Positions 12,359 through 24,600 of a stretch of DNA of 64,000 nucleotides are shown here, in pieces; within the stretch, counting starts at the first letter, position 1, and each line of letters begins with the position of its first letter. The position numbers and the translations under genes were made by a program. The notes below the pieces were generated by a model. The model had not been told where the DNA came from, did not search any database, and was given only the letters and a program-made list of their open reading frames with translations. The stretch is taken from NCBI GenBank assembly GCA_905183005.1, contig CAJJDO010000018.1, positions 574,716 through 638,715 of the forward strand. Reading direction: 5' to 3'. The stretch comes from Paramecium pentaurelia. Its lineage: Eukaryota; Ciliophora; Oligohymenophorea; Peniculida; Parameciidae.

Positions 12359-13223
12359 TCAAATATATTAAATGTTATCAAACATTTTGTAACACTCATT
12401 AATTGAATATCCTTTAGTTTGACAATCATCTCCAATTAGTTTTAAACGCACTGATTCTCCTTCTAAAAATTCATCATGTAAGTAATCATGATATCCATCT
12501 CCTAAATTACTAATTGCTTTTATTCTTGATTCTATAGCATTTTTCACTAAAAATAAGTATATAAATTAAATTACGCAATTTCAGATTTTCAACTTTTTCG
12601 TTATCTTCTTTATCCTAATTATCGGCTTGTGGCTATACTTATTATGAATTATTCGTTTTTATCTCTGCTTTTCTTTCTTCAGCTTCACCTATTTTAATTT
12701 CTAGTTTTGATCTTTAATTTCCTTATGGCTCTTTAAGTGCTATTTTCATATTTTTAAAAGCATCATTCATCGCATCCTCCAACCTTTTTTTTTTAATAAA
12801 AAATTCCTTTTCTTACTATGCCTATTGTTATTAATCTTAAATGTTTTAATTCTCCTATTAATATGTAAAATATTCATCATTTAGCAATTTAATTTCATAA
12901 TTTTATAAATTCTTCTCTTCTTTTATGCACTTTTTACAACATAGAATTTACTCGTCAAATTAGATTTACGTAGCATTATTCTAATTTTTCTTTATTAAGA
13001 TAAATTCATAAAGGTAACCATGCTCTTCACAAAAATTTTCACATCCTTATGTTAAATCTAACATTTCTCTTAATTAGGCTATGTTTGTTCCTTCTACATA
13101 GTGTTATTTGAGTATATTAATAAATTTGTTTTCATGACAACAATGTTTATCATATCCAAGCGTTCTTCCTGCACATCCTCTACATATTAAGGGCCTTTTT
13201 TGGATCTCATCAAATTTTATCAT
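12359..13223 (-). CDS. Hypothetical Cys-rich, coiled-coil protein
   Basis: Not recognised. With one 28-nt intron (12547-12574) it gives a protein of about 278 aa. The first 110 residues are rich in Cys and His in spaced pairs (CRGC, HCCH, C-x3-C-x2-H, CC-x2-C), which suggests a B-box-like or other zinc-binding module. Residues about 120-215 are Gln/Glu/Lys-rich and likely a coiled coil; the last exon holds a more globular segment with CQTKGYSINECYKMFDNI. It lies 138 bp upstream of the SM gene on the same strand. A TRIM/B-box-like architecture (zinc module plus coiled coil) is an inference only. Confidence 0.7.
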
Positions 13224-13999
13224 TAATAATTAAAAAAATAATTTACAAATAATTTATAAAAATATACTTTTAAATTATAATATGCAATATTCAAATCTAT
13301 TAACTAAATAATTATCATAAATTATTTTTTTTGTAGTATTTATATTAAATATAGTATAAAAGAACATAATTGAGAGTTTGGATAATCAAATAATTAAATT
13401 TATCTACTAATTATATTATGAAACAATCAATAAAATTTCCTTTAAGTAGATAATTGTAATATTTGATTAATTATCATCAAATAATTCGGATCTAAATTAA
13501 CTACTCTAAAATTCTTAGAAGAATTTAATTGATTCAAAGTCAATAAATAATAATTAATAAACTTTTTTAAAGAACTATATTGATCTAATCCTAAATTTAT
13601 TGTAATATACAATGAAATTATTAGATATAAATTATTAGTTCTACTAGTTTAATTCTTTACAAAATAGTTCAAGTACTATTTAAATTCAGAAATGTTAATA
13701 AATAAATAAATTAAACAATAAATCTATTTTGACTACTTACATTTACAATAACTCTGTTCAATTCTTAAAGCTTTCTGTTAATTTTATATTTAATATTTAA
13801 ACTTATTTCTATGACCAATCAATAGGAAGAGCATAAATTTATTAATTGATGAATTAAGCTCTATTCATAAGTTAATCCCAAATAGAATAATATAGTATTT
13901 AATAGTGCTGGATTTATATAAAACAAAAGGCTAATTAAAGACCTTAATAATAGATTGGCTTAAGTTCATGTTAGAGTATAGAGACACTTATTCAATAGA

Positions 14000-14093
<94 letters not shown>

Positions 14094-14319
14094 AAAAATT
14101 AAAGGTACTCATAAAAGAGTAATAAATACCTAAACTAGTCTTTAATTAACTGTAGATAATTAAAATTGGACTATTATTATCGTAATAAATTTAGTAATAA
14201 TTTGTACCAAAATCAAGGTAGAAGTACAATAAAAAATTTTCAATTTAATCCTAAATAGGATACTCTTTTAAAAAAATATGTTTAATCTTATATTAATTCA
14301 AACCAATAATCAAACTATA
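13224..14319. other. Long non-coding stretch with microsatellite
   Basis: About 1.1 kb without a gene I can support, unusually long for this compact region. It contains the AAT/ATT inverted microsatellite at 14000-14091. A frame with many Gln codons is open on the plus strand around 13700-14000, but in DNA this AT-rich TAA codons are abundant by chance, and no start, intron or motif supports it. It may hold an eroded gene or the upstream region of the minus-strand gene that starts at 13223. Confidence 0.45.
14000..14091. repeat. Inverted AAT/ATT microsatellite
   Basis: About 30 nt of (AAT)n are followed immediately by about 60 nt of (ATT)n. The AAT arm is complementary to the ATT arm, so the region can fold into a near-perfect AT hairpin. 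It lies in non-coding DNA. Confidence 0.9.
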
Positions 14320-15523
14320 TCACTTTTTTTTTGCACCTCCTCCTTTTCCCTTTTTTTTACCCAACAATTTAGCTTACTTCATTAAATTATGCACAGTTTT
14401 TTCTTTTATTTTAGCTTCCTTTTCCAATTCTTCTTTCCAATTTTATTCCAATTCTAATCTTCTAGCATTCATTCTAGAAATAATCAATTAATTAATATAC
14501 CTTTATTCTATACCTTCTTAAGCTGTAATAGCCTTTTCTTTATCTTACATTTAAATTGTTGAAGTTTAATCTTCATTTCTAATTCTTTGTCTTTCTTAAA
14601 ATTCTCTATAACGTTCATCATCATAAATCTTTTTATTTCTAATTAAATAATCCTAACATTTTCTAACATCATTTAAATTCATTTTTGGATTTTCAGTGAT
14701 ATCTAAACAAATTAAACTTGTGTTATCTCTTAATGAATTTGCCAAAGCTTCACCACATTTTTCATCAAGTTTACAATTACATAGATTTAATTATAAAAGA
14801 GTATCATTTTTTTCAAGAGCTTCACATAAAGCATATATTCCACTATAATCATATGTATTTCTATCTTTATCATGATTAGTTAAATTATTGTTTTCTAAAT
14901 CAATAACACGAATAGATTTATTGATTTCTAATAATTTTGAAATGGCAACTAATGTTTTTGATCCAAGATTGTTACCTTCTAGTTCTAATCTAATATAGTT
15001 TGAAATATCAACCTTTCTAAGACCATATTTTTTTCTAAACTTGCTGCTATCTCTTATCCTTCTTCATCTCCTATACGTTTCCTACTCATTGATAAACCTT
15101 TTAATGTATTATTATTTTCTGTAACCTTTACCAAAACTCTAATTTAAGTTGGTCTTAAATCTAATCCTGAAATGGTGTAATCCAATTTAGAATCCCCAGT
15201 AGCCAAATCGATCATCATATTACCATATTCACCCTTTAATGTATTCATTTATTGTATTTCTTCTTAGCTCCTTTTTTCTTCTTCCTTTTTTCTATCTTCT
15301 TCTTATTTCTTAATTCTTTCTTATTCAATCAAATATTATTAAAATTTCTTCTACTTTTCTGCTTACTCTTTTTATTGTGTCTCTTACTATTTAATGATAT
15401 GATTTAATATGTTACTTCTCTTTTCTTCTTCTATTCCTCCTCTAACTATTTCTATCTTCTCTCTAGAGTTCTCTTAGTATTTGGTAAGATTTCTGTGATG
15501 ATTGATTTGTGAGTCTAGTCCAT
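14320..15523 (-). CDS. Leucine-rich-repeat protein with coiled-coil ends
   Basis: Two introns (15387-15415, 29 nt; 14990-15012, 23 nt) give a 383-aa protein. The first 100 residues are a Glu/Gln/Lys-rich helix. The middle has ribonuclease-inhibitor-type leucine-rich repeats: segments such as LERLELEGNNLGSKTLVAI, IRVIDLENNNLT and LLQLNLCNCKLDEKCGEALA recur at about 28-residue spacing. After a final LICLDITENP block comes a second charged helical region and a basic, Gly/Lys-rich tail (GKKKGKGGGAKKK). RNI-type LRR proteins with coiled coils are common among ciliary and cytoskeletal proteins of ciliates, so a cilium or cortex role is plausible, but that is inference from family habits. No catalytic domain is visible. 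Confidence 0.8.
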
Positions 15524-15571
15524 TTGAAAATAAAATATTAAAATTATTAAAAAAATAAGGAAACTGTTATA

Positions 15572-16252
15572 TCAAATACTGTATTCACCTGATATTGCCT
15601 CTATTAAAATAAACAATAATTTGAAGATTTATGTATAACTATTTAAACATGCTATTAATGGATATTCTTCAATTTCATACAAAATATCAGTCTATCTTAA
15701 TATTAATATATACTTTAAACTAGTAAATTAGTATACAAACATAAGTAAATGTTATACTTGAACATATTATTGCATTCTCAAATGCTGAATCCATTAAAAA
15801 GATAACACAAGTAATAAAAATCATTTAAGAGAATAATACCCATATGAAAACACTTGAGTATTCAAATTCATGCTGTTAAAATAGAGAACATACTATTAAT
15901 CCTAATATTGGAAATATATTAGAATATAATAATAGTTAAACATCCTTATTTGAGTCATAAATCACAAATAAAAAGCTCAAACTAAATGTAAATGATACAT
16001 AGAGGATTAGACTATAAAAATTTCTTTTCATTACCTAAATGGCTATTTTTTGAGTTTATGTTTAAATATATCTGAATTTAACAGTATTACTATAATCACA
16101 AATATTGTGGTTATCTTATACTTTAAATACAACTCTAAATATATTTAATAGATGTATGTGTATCCATAAATACATGTCCACAAAACAAATAAATGTTAGA
16201 TAATAATAGTAAGAAGTATATTTCTTTAATTCTTAAGAGTTTCATTATCCAT
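15572..16252 (-). CDS. TMBIM/Bax-inhibitor-like multi-pass membrane protein
   Basis: A 211-aa protein in three exons (introns 16012-16034, 23 nt, and 15692-15713, 22 nt) with about six or seven hydrophobic spans covering nearly its whole length. The order of spans, the compact size and the C-terminal pattern (acidic EIEEYPLIACLNSY followed by a last helix) resemble the transmembrane BAX inhibitor motif family, whose members are ER or Golgi membrane proteins affecting calcium leak. Sequence similarity by eye is weak, so another small membrane family is possible. It is divergently placed from the proteasome gene, with 108 bp between starts, which must hold both promoters. Confidence 0.6.
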
Positions 16253-16360
16253 TTCTTTGATGGCATCAATTTGATCAATAATGTTATGAGTCTTTCGAAA
16301 TCGATTTTTCATGTATTAAATTAATACAACATCGGTATTAATTATTTAAATATATACATC

Positions 16361-17142
16361 ATGATTTTCAATTCTGAAATCTCAGGCCAACAACAACACA
16401 CAACATCACCTGTTGTAACAGGAGGCAGTGTCATTGCTTTAGTTTACAATGGAGGAGTAATTGTTGGGTCTGATACTCTTTGTAGTTATGGAAGCATGGC
16501 AGCATTCAAGTATAATATAAATATAATTCATTTAGGAATGTATAAAAGATTGTATAAATATCCTAAAACACAATTTATGCATCTAGTGGTGAATATTCTG
16601 ATTTCTAATAAGTGGTGAAGGAATTAGCAAAAATTGATAGATCAGCTTTATAATATGATGATGGGGTTCATCCTTCTCCTAAAGATTATGGCAATTTCTT
16701 AGCAAGATTATCTTATAAAAAAAGATGCAAAATTAACCCTTTGTATTTACAGAATGTTATAGCTGTATTAAATTCTAAAAATTTAGGGATTTCATAATAA
16801 AGAGAGATATTTAGCACTTGTTGATATTTATGGTACATATTTAGAGTCTAACTTTATTACAACTGGATTTGCAAGTTACTTCTGTAAAGCTATCATTAGT
16901 AATTATTGGAATGAGAATTGTACTCTTGAATAGGCTAAACAAGTAATTAGAGAATGCTTTAAAGTATTAATGAATTCTATTAATAGGTCTTATTCTGTAG
17001 AGATTGTAGAGCTCATGATGTAATTTAATTGGCATATGTTGATGAATAAGGTACACACATTGAAGAGCCTGAGAGAGTAGAAACTAAATGGGATTTTAAT
17101 GGATTCAAATCTAGAGCTAATGAGAAATTACACACATAATGA
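16361..17142 (+). CDS. 20S proteasome subunit beta type 4 (beta7)
   Basis: Three introns (16510-16535, 16765-16786, 16964-16986; 26, 22 and 23 nt) give a 236-aa protein. The sequence VVTGGSVIALVYNGGVIVGSDT, YGSMAAFKNVQKIV, YASSGEYSDFQ, and KINPLYLQNVIAG follow the PSMB4 pattern (for example YGSLARFRNISRI and SGDYADFQ in animals). PSMB4 is one of the beta-ring subunits that has no active-site threonine; none is visible here at the start of the mature domain (VTGG is in its place). The protein belongs to the outer-facing beta ring of the 20S core. Its stop is only 36 bp from the stop of a convergent small gene. Confidence 0.93.
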
Positions 17143-17178
17143 ACATTATTATTATATGATTTTTATTATTCACTCCTC

Positions 17179-17469
17179 TCAAGGATCAGCTACTTATGGT
17201 CTAGTAGAAATAAAGCTTTCTCTGCCACTGGGTTACCATTCCATTGCTTCATACCAAAATGTACGCAATTTCATGTCTCTACATCTAATAAAACGTTCAA
17301 ATCTGCTTGATCTCCAAAAGAATTTATCTATTCTTTCATGAGAATGATAGAGAATGTCATATAAACAAACTGGCAATAAAGTTCCAAGTGTTGTAAGCAC
17401 CATACAAACTGGAGCTATTTTGAGTACTGTTCTTAAAGGAATTGGATATGAACTATTAGGCACAGGCAT
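17179..17469 (-). CDS. Small membrane-like protein, unknown function
   Basis: A 96-aa frame, not recognised. Base composition is clearly less AT-rich than the surroundings, the frame is rich in Arg, Pro and Trp, and it has one likely membrane span (about residues 14-36, LKIAPVCMVLTTLGTLLP) followed by a strongly basic and aromatic segment (HERIDKFFWRSSRFERF). Such small one-span basic proteins are frequent among ciliate mitochondrial inner-membrane complex subunits, but I have no motif for it. It ends 36 bp from the proteasome gene, in tail-to-tail arrangement, the common spacing here. A frame on the opposite strand is also open but reads less like protein. Confidence 0.5.
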
Positions 17470-17695
17470 AATTATTATTTATTATTATTATTATTATTAT
17501 TATGTTTATTTTTCTTCTAAAATAATTGATAATATTAGAAATCATAAAAAATAAAGGATATTAAAAAAATTGATCATGCAAATTTAGATTTCTTGAAATT
17601 TATTAACTTAATAGTGAAAAAATATGGAATGGAATGGTAAGGATATAAAATAAGTAAAGTTAAAACATTATTAAATATACATAATATATTAGTTA

Positions 17696-18985
17696 TCATT
17701 TCTTTGTCTTTTAAGCTTTCCAAATTAACTCTTAACTAGTCTCATATTATTTATCAAAGAGATCAATATCTAAACAACGCTTACTCAATTACTTTTTACA
17801 ATTTTACTCACTGTAACTTTTAGCTCTTTAATTTGAAATCTAAATATATAATATAACTTACTTGATTTATAATTTCAAATTACTATTTGAAAGGAATGTT
17901 GCTAGTAGAAGTCTATACTTATTTTATATTTTTAGTGCTTCCATTATTAAGACTGTTCAGAAATGGATTTTATGAAGTTGATTGTTATGGAGTTTATTAT
18001 TGTTAATTAATGATATTAGTATTATTGGATAGGACTTAAGTTTGTTAATTACCATAGCAAGATTTGGAAGAGGACCTATTATTTTCTGATTAAAGTTGTT
18101 ATTATTGAAAATAATTAAGAGGTCTTTAACTATTTTATGATGTTTTAGCAGTGCTGCATTAATCATATTATCTATGAGATTAAGCAATGGAATCTAATAT
18201 AGAAATGAGTAATTTACATCTGAAATTATTTTCATAAGGACTCATACAAGGAGATTAGTTTTCTTCAACAACCGTTGATAATTGAGGTTAATCTAAAGTG
18301 CGTTTGGAATCTGGTTTATTCATTGAAGAGTGATGTTAATGATTCTCTTTATTAGCTTTTATATCTTGGGAACGCATAACTTTAGTATTGAAAGCGAATT
18401 GTTTATTTTCGTAAGTATTCTTTGCACTTTTAGGTTACTACAATTCAAGATGTTGATTCTTCTTTTATTTATTTAAATCGACTGACATCTACATAGATTT
18501 AGGGACAGATAGATATTAATCTTCTCTGTAAGGTTCTTCAAGTTCTTTATTAATACTTTCAAATGCTGAATCAAATGGAGTCCCTTGAAGTTGCATAATA
18601 GAAATCTATAAGTGATTGATTACATGATTACTTTCTTATTGTTATTAAATATTTTAGAAAAGTTGTCTGGCTTAATTATTTCGTCTGGTTCTGTTTTATT
18701 AGGTCTAATTGGAGATAATTTTATTTGATCTTTGGGTTATGAATATTTGTGTCTACGATGTTGAGTAGCTATTAACTATTATAATAGTGATGCCTTAATA
18801 AATAGAGACTATGTATTTACATTGCATTGATTCTGTTTATGGGTTTCAATGGTGATTTCCATCAGTTGACTGAAAATAGATGTCCAACCTTAAAGTGTTT
18901 ATTTGATTTGATGAATATCTTAAGATAGACAATCCAAGTTGAAGGAATGAGCTTCCATTAAACCATTTTAGGGATGATCGTACAT
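17696..18985 (-). CDS. Q/N-rich hypothetical protein
   Basis: Two introns (18606-18631, 26 nt; 17840-17861, 22 nt) give 413 aa. I do not recognise it. The first 70 residues (LDCLSQDIHQIKQTLQ and on) look helical and may form a coiled coil; from about residue 110 the protein is low in hydrophobics and rich in Ser, Gln, Asn, Lys and Pro, likely disordered with many possible phosphorylation sites; it ends with a basic segment and the tail ELIWKAQKTKK. Codon usage is like that of the neighbours. No enzymatic motif is present. It starts about 80 bp from the divergent ULK-like kinase gene. Confidence 0.65.
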
Positions 18986-19068
18986 TTGATTGTTAAAAAT
19001 ATAATTAAATGTCAAATTAATAATCAGGTAATGAGAAATCTAAAAGCAAATCCTAAAAATTATAGACC

Positions 19069-20978
19069 ATGGAATTGAATGGAAAAAACTATATCTTATT
19101 GGATAAATATTTTTATAATCCTGATGATGTAATAGGTGAAGGGGCATTTGGTAAAGTTTATCGTGGATTCAATTTCTAAGCGTAATTATTTTGACTTACT
19201 TAATAATAGACAAAAGAAAGAAAGTGATAAAGAATGTGCAATAAAGAAAATGGAGCTTCCAGAGAATATGGCTATAATGACTGATAGAGAGAAGATGACA
19301 TTGGATGCTGTAAGAAAAGAGATTTGTGCATTAAAATTACTTAAACATCCCAATATTGTTAAACTTTATGATGTAAAGAAATTATAAAATGTAATTTATA
19401 TGGTTATGGAGCTTTGTAATGAAAAGGTATAGTGTAAATATATTCTTAATGATCTTAGTCTCTATCTGAATTCATTAAAGAAAATAAAGATATAACTGAA
19501 CCAGAGATAAGGTACAAGTTTGGTGAAGTACTTAATGGATTTAAATATCTCAGAAGTAAACAAATCATACATCGAGATGTGAAACCAGAAAATATCCTTA
19601 TAAGAAAAGGGGTCTTAAAAATAGCAGACTTTGGATTTGCTAAATAACATAATTCAAAAACCTAATTGCATTCTTATTTAGGAACAAGAGCTACTATTGC
19701 TCCATAAGTTATATTAGGTATATTCTTTGATTTCAGTTAGGTGATTATACTGATAAATGTGATATTTGGAGTTTAGGAGCTACTCTATATTTTATGTGTT
19801 TTAAGAAATATCCATATAAAGAATTTTATGCTAGTGAAATTAAATTAATGGAATTAATGAAAAGAGATTTTATTGAATTTCCAAAAAATGGTATGTAAGT
19901 ATCTTAACCTTTATAATAAATTATTGTATAAATGATGAGATATAGGGAAGAAGATAGAATAGATTGGAACGATTTATTTGCATGTCCTTTATTTTAAAAT
20001 AAATTATTAAAAGAAATGGGATTAAATATATTTGAATATCATGAAACATAAGATGATTCTGTTGATATTAATGATGCAAAAATTGATGATTTTGATTTTG
20101 AAATGAATGATCATTCTGAATAAGAAATTGAAAGAATTAATGAAAATGCTAATGTTGTTATTTATTAAGCTGAAAAATAAAGAAAAAATGAAGAAATCTT
20201 CTCGAAATTGATTAGTAGACTCACATTTGAAAAGGGTAAATGTATGTTCCTAAGATTATTATCTTAAAGAGTTAAAGAATATGAATTAACTTTATCTAAT
20301 AAATTAATCTTTGAAAAAAGTAAAGTAGATATTTCAGATCATCTTAAATCATTAAGATTTGGATTAAATAAATTTGAACTTATTATTAATAGAGGATTAG
20401 TAGAATGGATGGAAGTTAATAAGAATCTTAAATACTATTGTTGTTGGGATATTAATAATCCAATAGGTGTTAATGATACAGATTGGGAAAACTTTTTAAC
20501 AGAGGGTTTAGATAGAGAAAAAATTAAAAAGGCACTTGAAAAAGAATTAAATATCACTTAATAATATGTTTACAATGCTTCATAAGATTAATTATAGTAA
20601 TTTTAATAAATGAATGAAAAAGCATTTCAAAAGTTGAATGTTAATAAAGAATTTATGAGTTCAAATTTTGAATGTAATAAGAATTTTTTTAAAGTTCTTT
20701 ATGATCTAAGTTTAGGATTGGCTCGATTACTATTTCCAGAAATTGTGAAAATTAGAAATAATTTAGATTCTCTTCATAAAGTTCTTCCAACATTAGTTCT
20801 CGTTGATGATCTATTCATATTATTAACTCTTGACTCAGTATTTTCACATACTGATTCTAGTTAAGTGAATTATACTGCATTTTTTGAATTGAGAAAAAAG
20901 AATTATTCAGAAGATTAAATAATGTATAAGACTATGTATTAAAGAGTGATGAGAGCATATGAAGTATTTTTTGAATGA
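19069..20978 (+). CDS. ULK/ATG1-like Ser/Thr protein kinase
   Basis: Three introns (19182-19209, 28 nt; 19427-19458, 32 nt; 19718-19740, 23 nt) give 608 aa. The N-terminal kinase domain has IGEGAFGKVYRG, the ATP lysine in CAIKKM, hinge VMELCNEK, catalytic loop HRDVKPEN, and DFG in IADFGFA. The activation segment reads GTRATIAPQV: the usual APE glutamate is Gln, here written TAA. Such SPQ/APQ endings recur in ciliate ULK-like kinases. The roughly 330-residue C-terminal part is helical and unlike known domains to me; in ATG1/ULK kinases this part binds autophagy partners. Assignment to the ULK branch rests on kinase-domain look only. Catalysis should be intact. Confidence 0.82.
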
Positions 20979-21147
20979 ATAGATTATCCATTTCTATATA
21001 TATATATATATAACTATTATATTCTAAAATAATTTAATGATTAATCATAAAATTAAGTATTATGAAATAAATAAAAATTTGTTTCTTTAGATAATATTTA
21101 TGCTTCAAATTAATTATGTTTAATATTAATTCATCTATATATCACAT

Positions 21148-21499
21148 TCAATAATATTATGATTCATCTTCCTCTTCTGATTCAGGCATATCAAGATTTC
21201 TCTTTTATTTTTTAGGTTTAGGTACTCCTTCAGCAGTCACTCTTCTAATTACATTAAATTTAAGTTTACTTTTTCTTTTTCTTCTTTTTTTCTTATTATT
21301 ATTCCTCTTAACCTTCTTCTTTTTATTCAACTTTTTAAGGTTATTCCTATTATTATTATTCAACTTCCTCATCATCTTCTTAATCATCTTCTGCTTGATG
21401 TTTTAATTACTCAATCAATTCACCTTCATTAACTGATTCGAATTATCTATCTTTATGATTCCCCCATTTTCTATTTTTTCCTCTAGCGTCCTTAGGCAT
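21148..21499 (-). CDS. Small acidic/basic PP28 (PDAP1)-like protein
   Basis: A 108-aa protein with one 25-nt intron (21245-21269). The N-terminus MPKDARGKNRKWGNHKDRQF followed by an acidic, Gln-rich helix resembles the start of the 28-kDa heat- and acid-stable phosphoprotein family (MPK...GHKGR.RQF), whose members are casein-kinase substrates. The middle is a run of Glu/Gln then Lys; the end (PESEEEDESQYY) has perfect CK2-type acidic sites. The family's conserved GLI.I.NPNR block is not clear, so the assignment is tentative; it could equally be an unrelated low-complexity nuclear protein. Start is the first ATG and is followed at once by the family-like motif. Confidence 0.55.
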
Positions 21500-21688
21500 T
21501 TATTAAATTTTAAAATATATATATATATTTATATCAGCGAACGGATCATTCATCACTAAACATAAGTAATGTATAATATTTCATCATTATTTATAAGTTA
21601 ATTATCAATATTATGTGCCTTAATCTCAGACTCTTAAGTGTTAAGAGATATTTTATTTAAATATTTTAAATAAATTAATGATTAATTT

Positions 21689-24600
21689 TCATAATTAGCG
21701 AAGAATATTAATTGCTTATTAATCAATCAATTCTAATGGAATTACTGTTAAGGATAACCTTAACAGGTTGATTTGTTACTACTACATTTTTGCAAAATAT
21801 ATCAAGGCTAATCCTACAATCATTAAGGTACAACATCCAGTTATCGAATAATAGATAAGAATTACATCAAAATTATCTTCTATTAATTCCATTGTAAGAT
21901 CTAATATTTCTTATCCAAATTTTTCAAATGCTATTTTTGTATTGGTGAAATACCTACCAAAAATTTAATTAAAATCAACAGAATTCAATATTTCTAATGA
22001 AGCCTAGAAATCAGGATCTATCCTTTCCATTTCCAATTCATAATTATATGAAATTGTAAGGAAATTAGACATTTTTGTATAAATCCCTATTATTCCTTTA
22101 TTGTATAGATATGTACAATTATCTTTAATATTTGATGAATTTGGGCATATTAAAGGACATAAATCTTAGAAAAATATTTCATTTAAAATACCAGCCTTTT
22201 TAGGATCAATATTAGGATCTTTAATAAGGATTGATATTATTTGAATTTAACTCTATTGAAATGATTTAACCAAATCTTTAAATTCACTTAAATTTTAATA
22301 TTTTTCAATTTTAAAATAATTTATAGCTTAATTTAGAATTTTAGGATTAAGTTTATTTGTTAAAGAATTATTACTTAAAATAATATTTTGACTTTTTATT
22401 CGCATAGCATTACTCACAATTGAATCAACTTGTAATGTAAAATGATGAAATTCTGCTGTTAATAGAAAAGATGGTTTTAGTTATTTTTATTTTTATGAAT
22501 TCAATAAAAATCCACCTATATTAACTAATAAAATAATTAATAAAAGAATGAGTAAAAATGCTGATGTTGTATAGATATTAAAATTTTATTGCTGTAATCG
22601 AGAAGATAATAAAGTAGTCTTATTTTATTTTCCATTTTTAGTTTATTATTCATTAAGAGGCTAATATATAATATGAACATAATCAGCCTTTTTCCAATTT
22701 AAAGAATATTTATCAAATAGTATATCTCGAACAGCTTGTAATCTCTAGATGGCAATCAATACATCCTTTTCATATAATCTACAATTTAAATGAATAATTT
22801 TTCTATAAATTTTAAGTAAATCTAGTAAGACAAGGAATTATATTAAAATGAGTGAAAACTATAGGACAGTTTGAATAATAAATAAATTAATAATGAATTC
22901 ATCATTTTAATCTATATGATCATAAAATTTATCAATTAATTGTCTAAGTAATAATCTAAATAATTATGAAGTTTCATTTAAATTTAAAGTTTCAAATAAG
23001 GATTGTTAAAAGAAATAATCATCAAAATTGTTAATATTGTATTCTTAATAGAATTGAATTATTAATTAAAAAAATATTTTTATTTGATTGTAAAAGTATG
23101 TAAATGTCATATTTTTAATGTCAGGAGAATCAATATAATATAAAGAAATATTTGAATTTAAAATATTTTCTTCTTCTTCTTCAATTTATGAAAATACTTA
23201 ATAAAATTTAGACATATTTTATAAATATTAAATATTATTAAATCTATTTTTTATAGTATCTAATAAATCTTCACTAAATTCAATACCTTAAATTTAGGCT
23301 AATTTAAAAATAATATCATGAGAAGTTAATTCACAATAATAATTATTGTATATAAAAGGAGCCTATAATTCAATTAATAAATTATTGCTATATTATTTTT
23401 TTGTATTAAGTGTAATTATAGTAAAAATATTAAAAATGATTATGCTTAACACTATTAATAAATCTATTAATAAAATTAAACTAAGTTAAATAGGTTTCAC
23501 TTTTGAACGAGACTTCTATTTTAATAATTCATGATTATGGTTTTTAGTTCTTCTAGCAATAGATCCAGCAGAATTAACTGCTTAAATTTCTTATTAATTA
23601 TTAATTTGATAATTTTTATCTTCAGAAGATTACTTCTCCTATAATTAATCTAAAACTGTTTTATGTTTACAATATTAAAATTAATCTACATTGTTATGTT
23701 AATCATAACTAAGTTCTTATTATTATTTAATAATTTTAAAATCATCCTCTAAATACTTTGAATCATCATTAATACTTTTATGTTTAATAAGATTAAAAGT
23801 AGCTCGTTATGAAAATGGAGCTAATATTTATCTAGATGAATCTTATAATTAATCAAAAAATGATTAATCATATTTACCTCTAATTAAAGAAACTTCTGGA
23901 TATTATTATAATTTATCATTTTCTTCAATTTTAACTTTTTAAAAACTTTCATTTTAAATAGAACTCAAAACTTGATGACTTGATTTATTTAAATCTGATA
24001 ATTCCATATTTTAAAGCATAACTTCTGAATTAATTTCTTCATTGTTTTCTTCTATTGTTTAAGTAATAATGTCATTTATTTCTAAAGTAAATAATGGTAT
24101 TGATTTATAATAACCAAGAACTAAATATTCTAAATAACAATTTATTTTATAATTAGTAGTTTAAATAGAATCATCTACATATTATAGCATTCTTTCTTAA
24201 AAACCTTCATCAAAGAGTTCACAATCAGGTTTTATTTATTCATAATGATTAAAGTCTATATTACATTGTTATTCCTTTCCCACTTAACAGTAGTCATGAG
24301 TATCATAGGTGGTCCAAATGCCTGCATAATACATTTAATGTTTACTTTTTCCTTTTGAACTTTTCATCAATTTTTAAAACTGCCCTTTTATTGGATTTCC
24401 TATTTTTAAAACTATATTATTTTCCTGATTTATATCTTAATCTTGTGTTTTATAAGCATTAATCACAACAAATATTTTAGGAATAAGTTAAAATATATAT
24501 CCTTAAGTTAATTGATCTTAAGTAATAGTCTTATCAATTGAACTTAATAACTTAAACATTAAATGATTAGCTCCTAAAATTTTACCTTTAGAATCAAAAA

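Noticed and set aside
13700..14100. Plus-strand frame running into a poly-Ile tract through the AAT/ATT repeat
   Set aside because: High Gln content is expected by chance in this DNA because TAA is sense; no start, motif or intron supports it.
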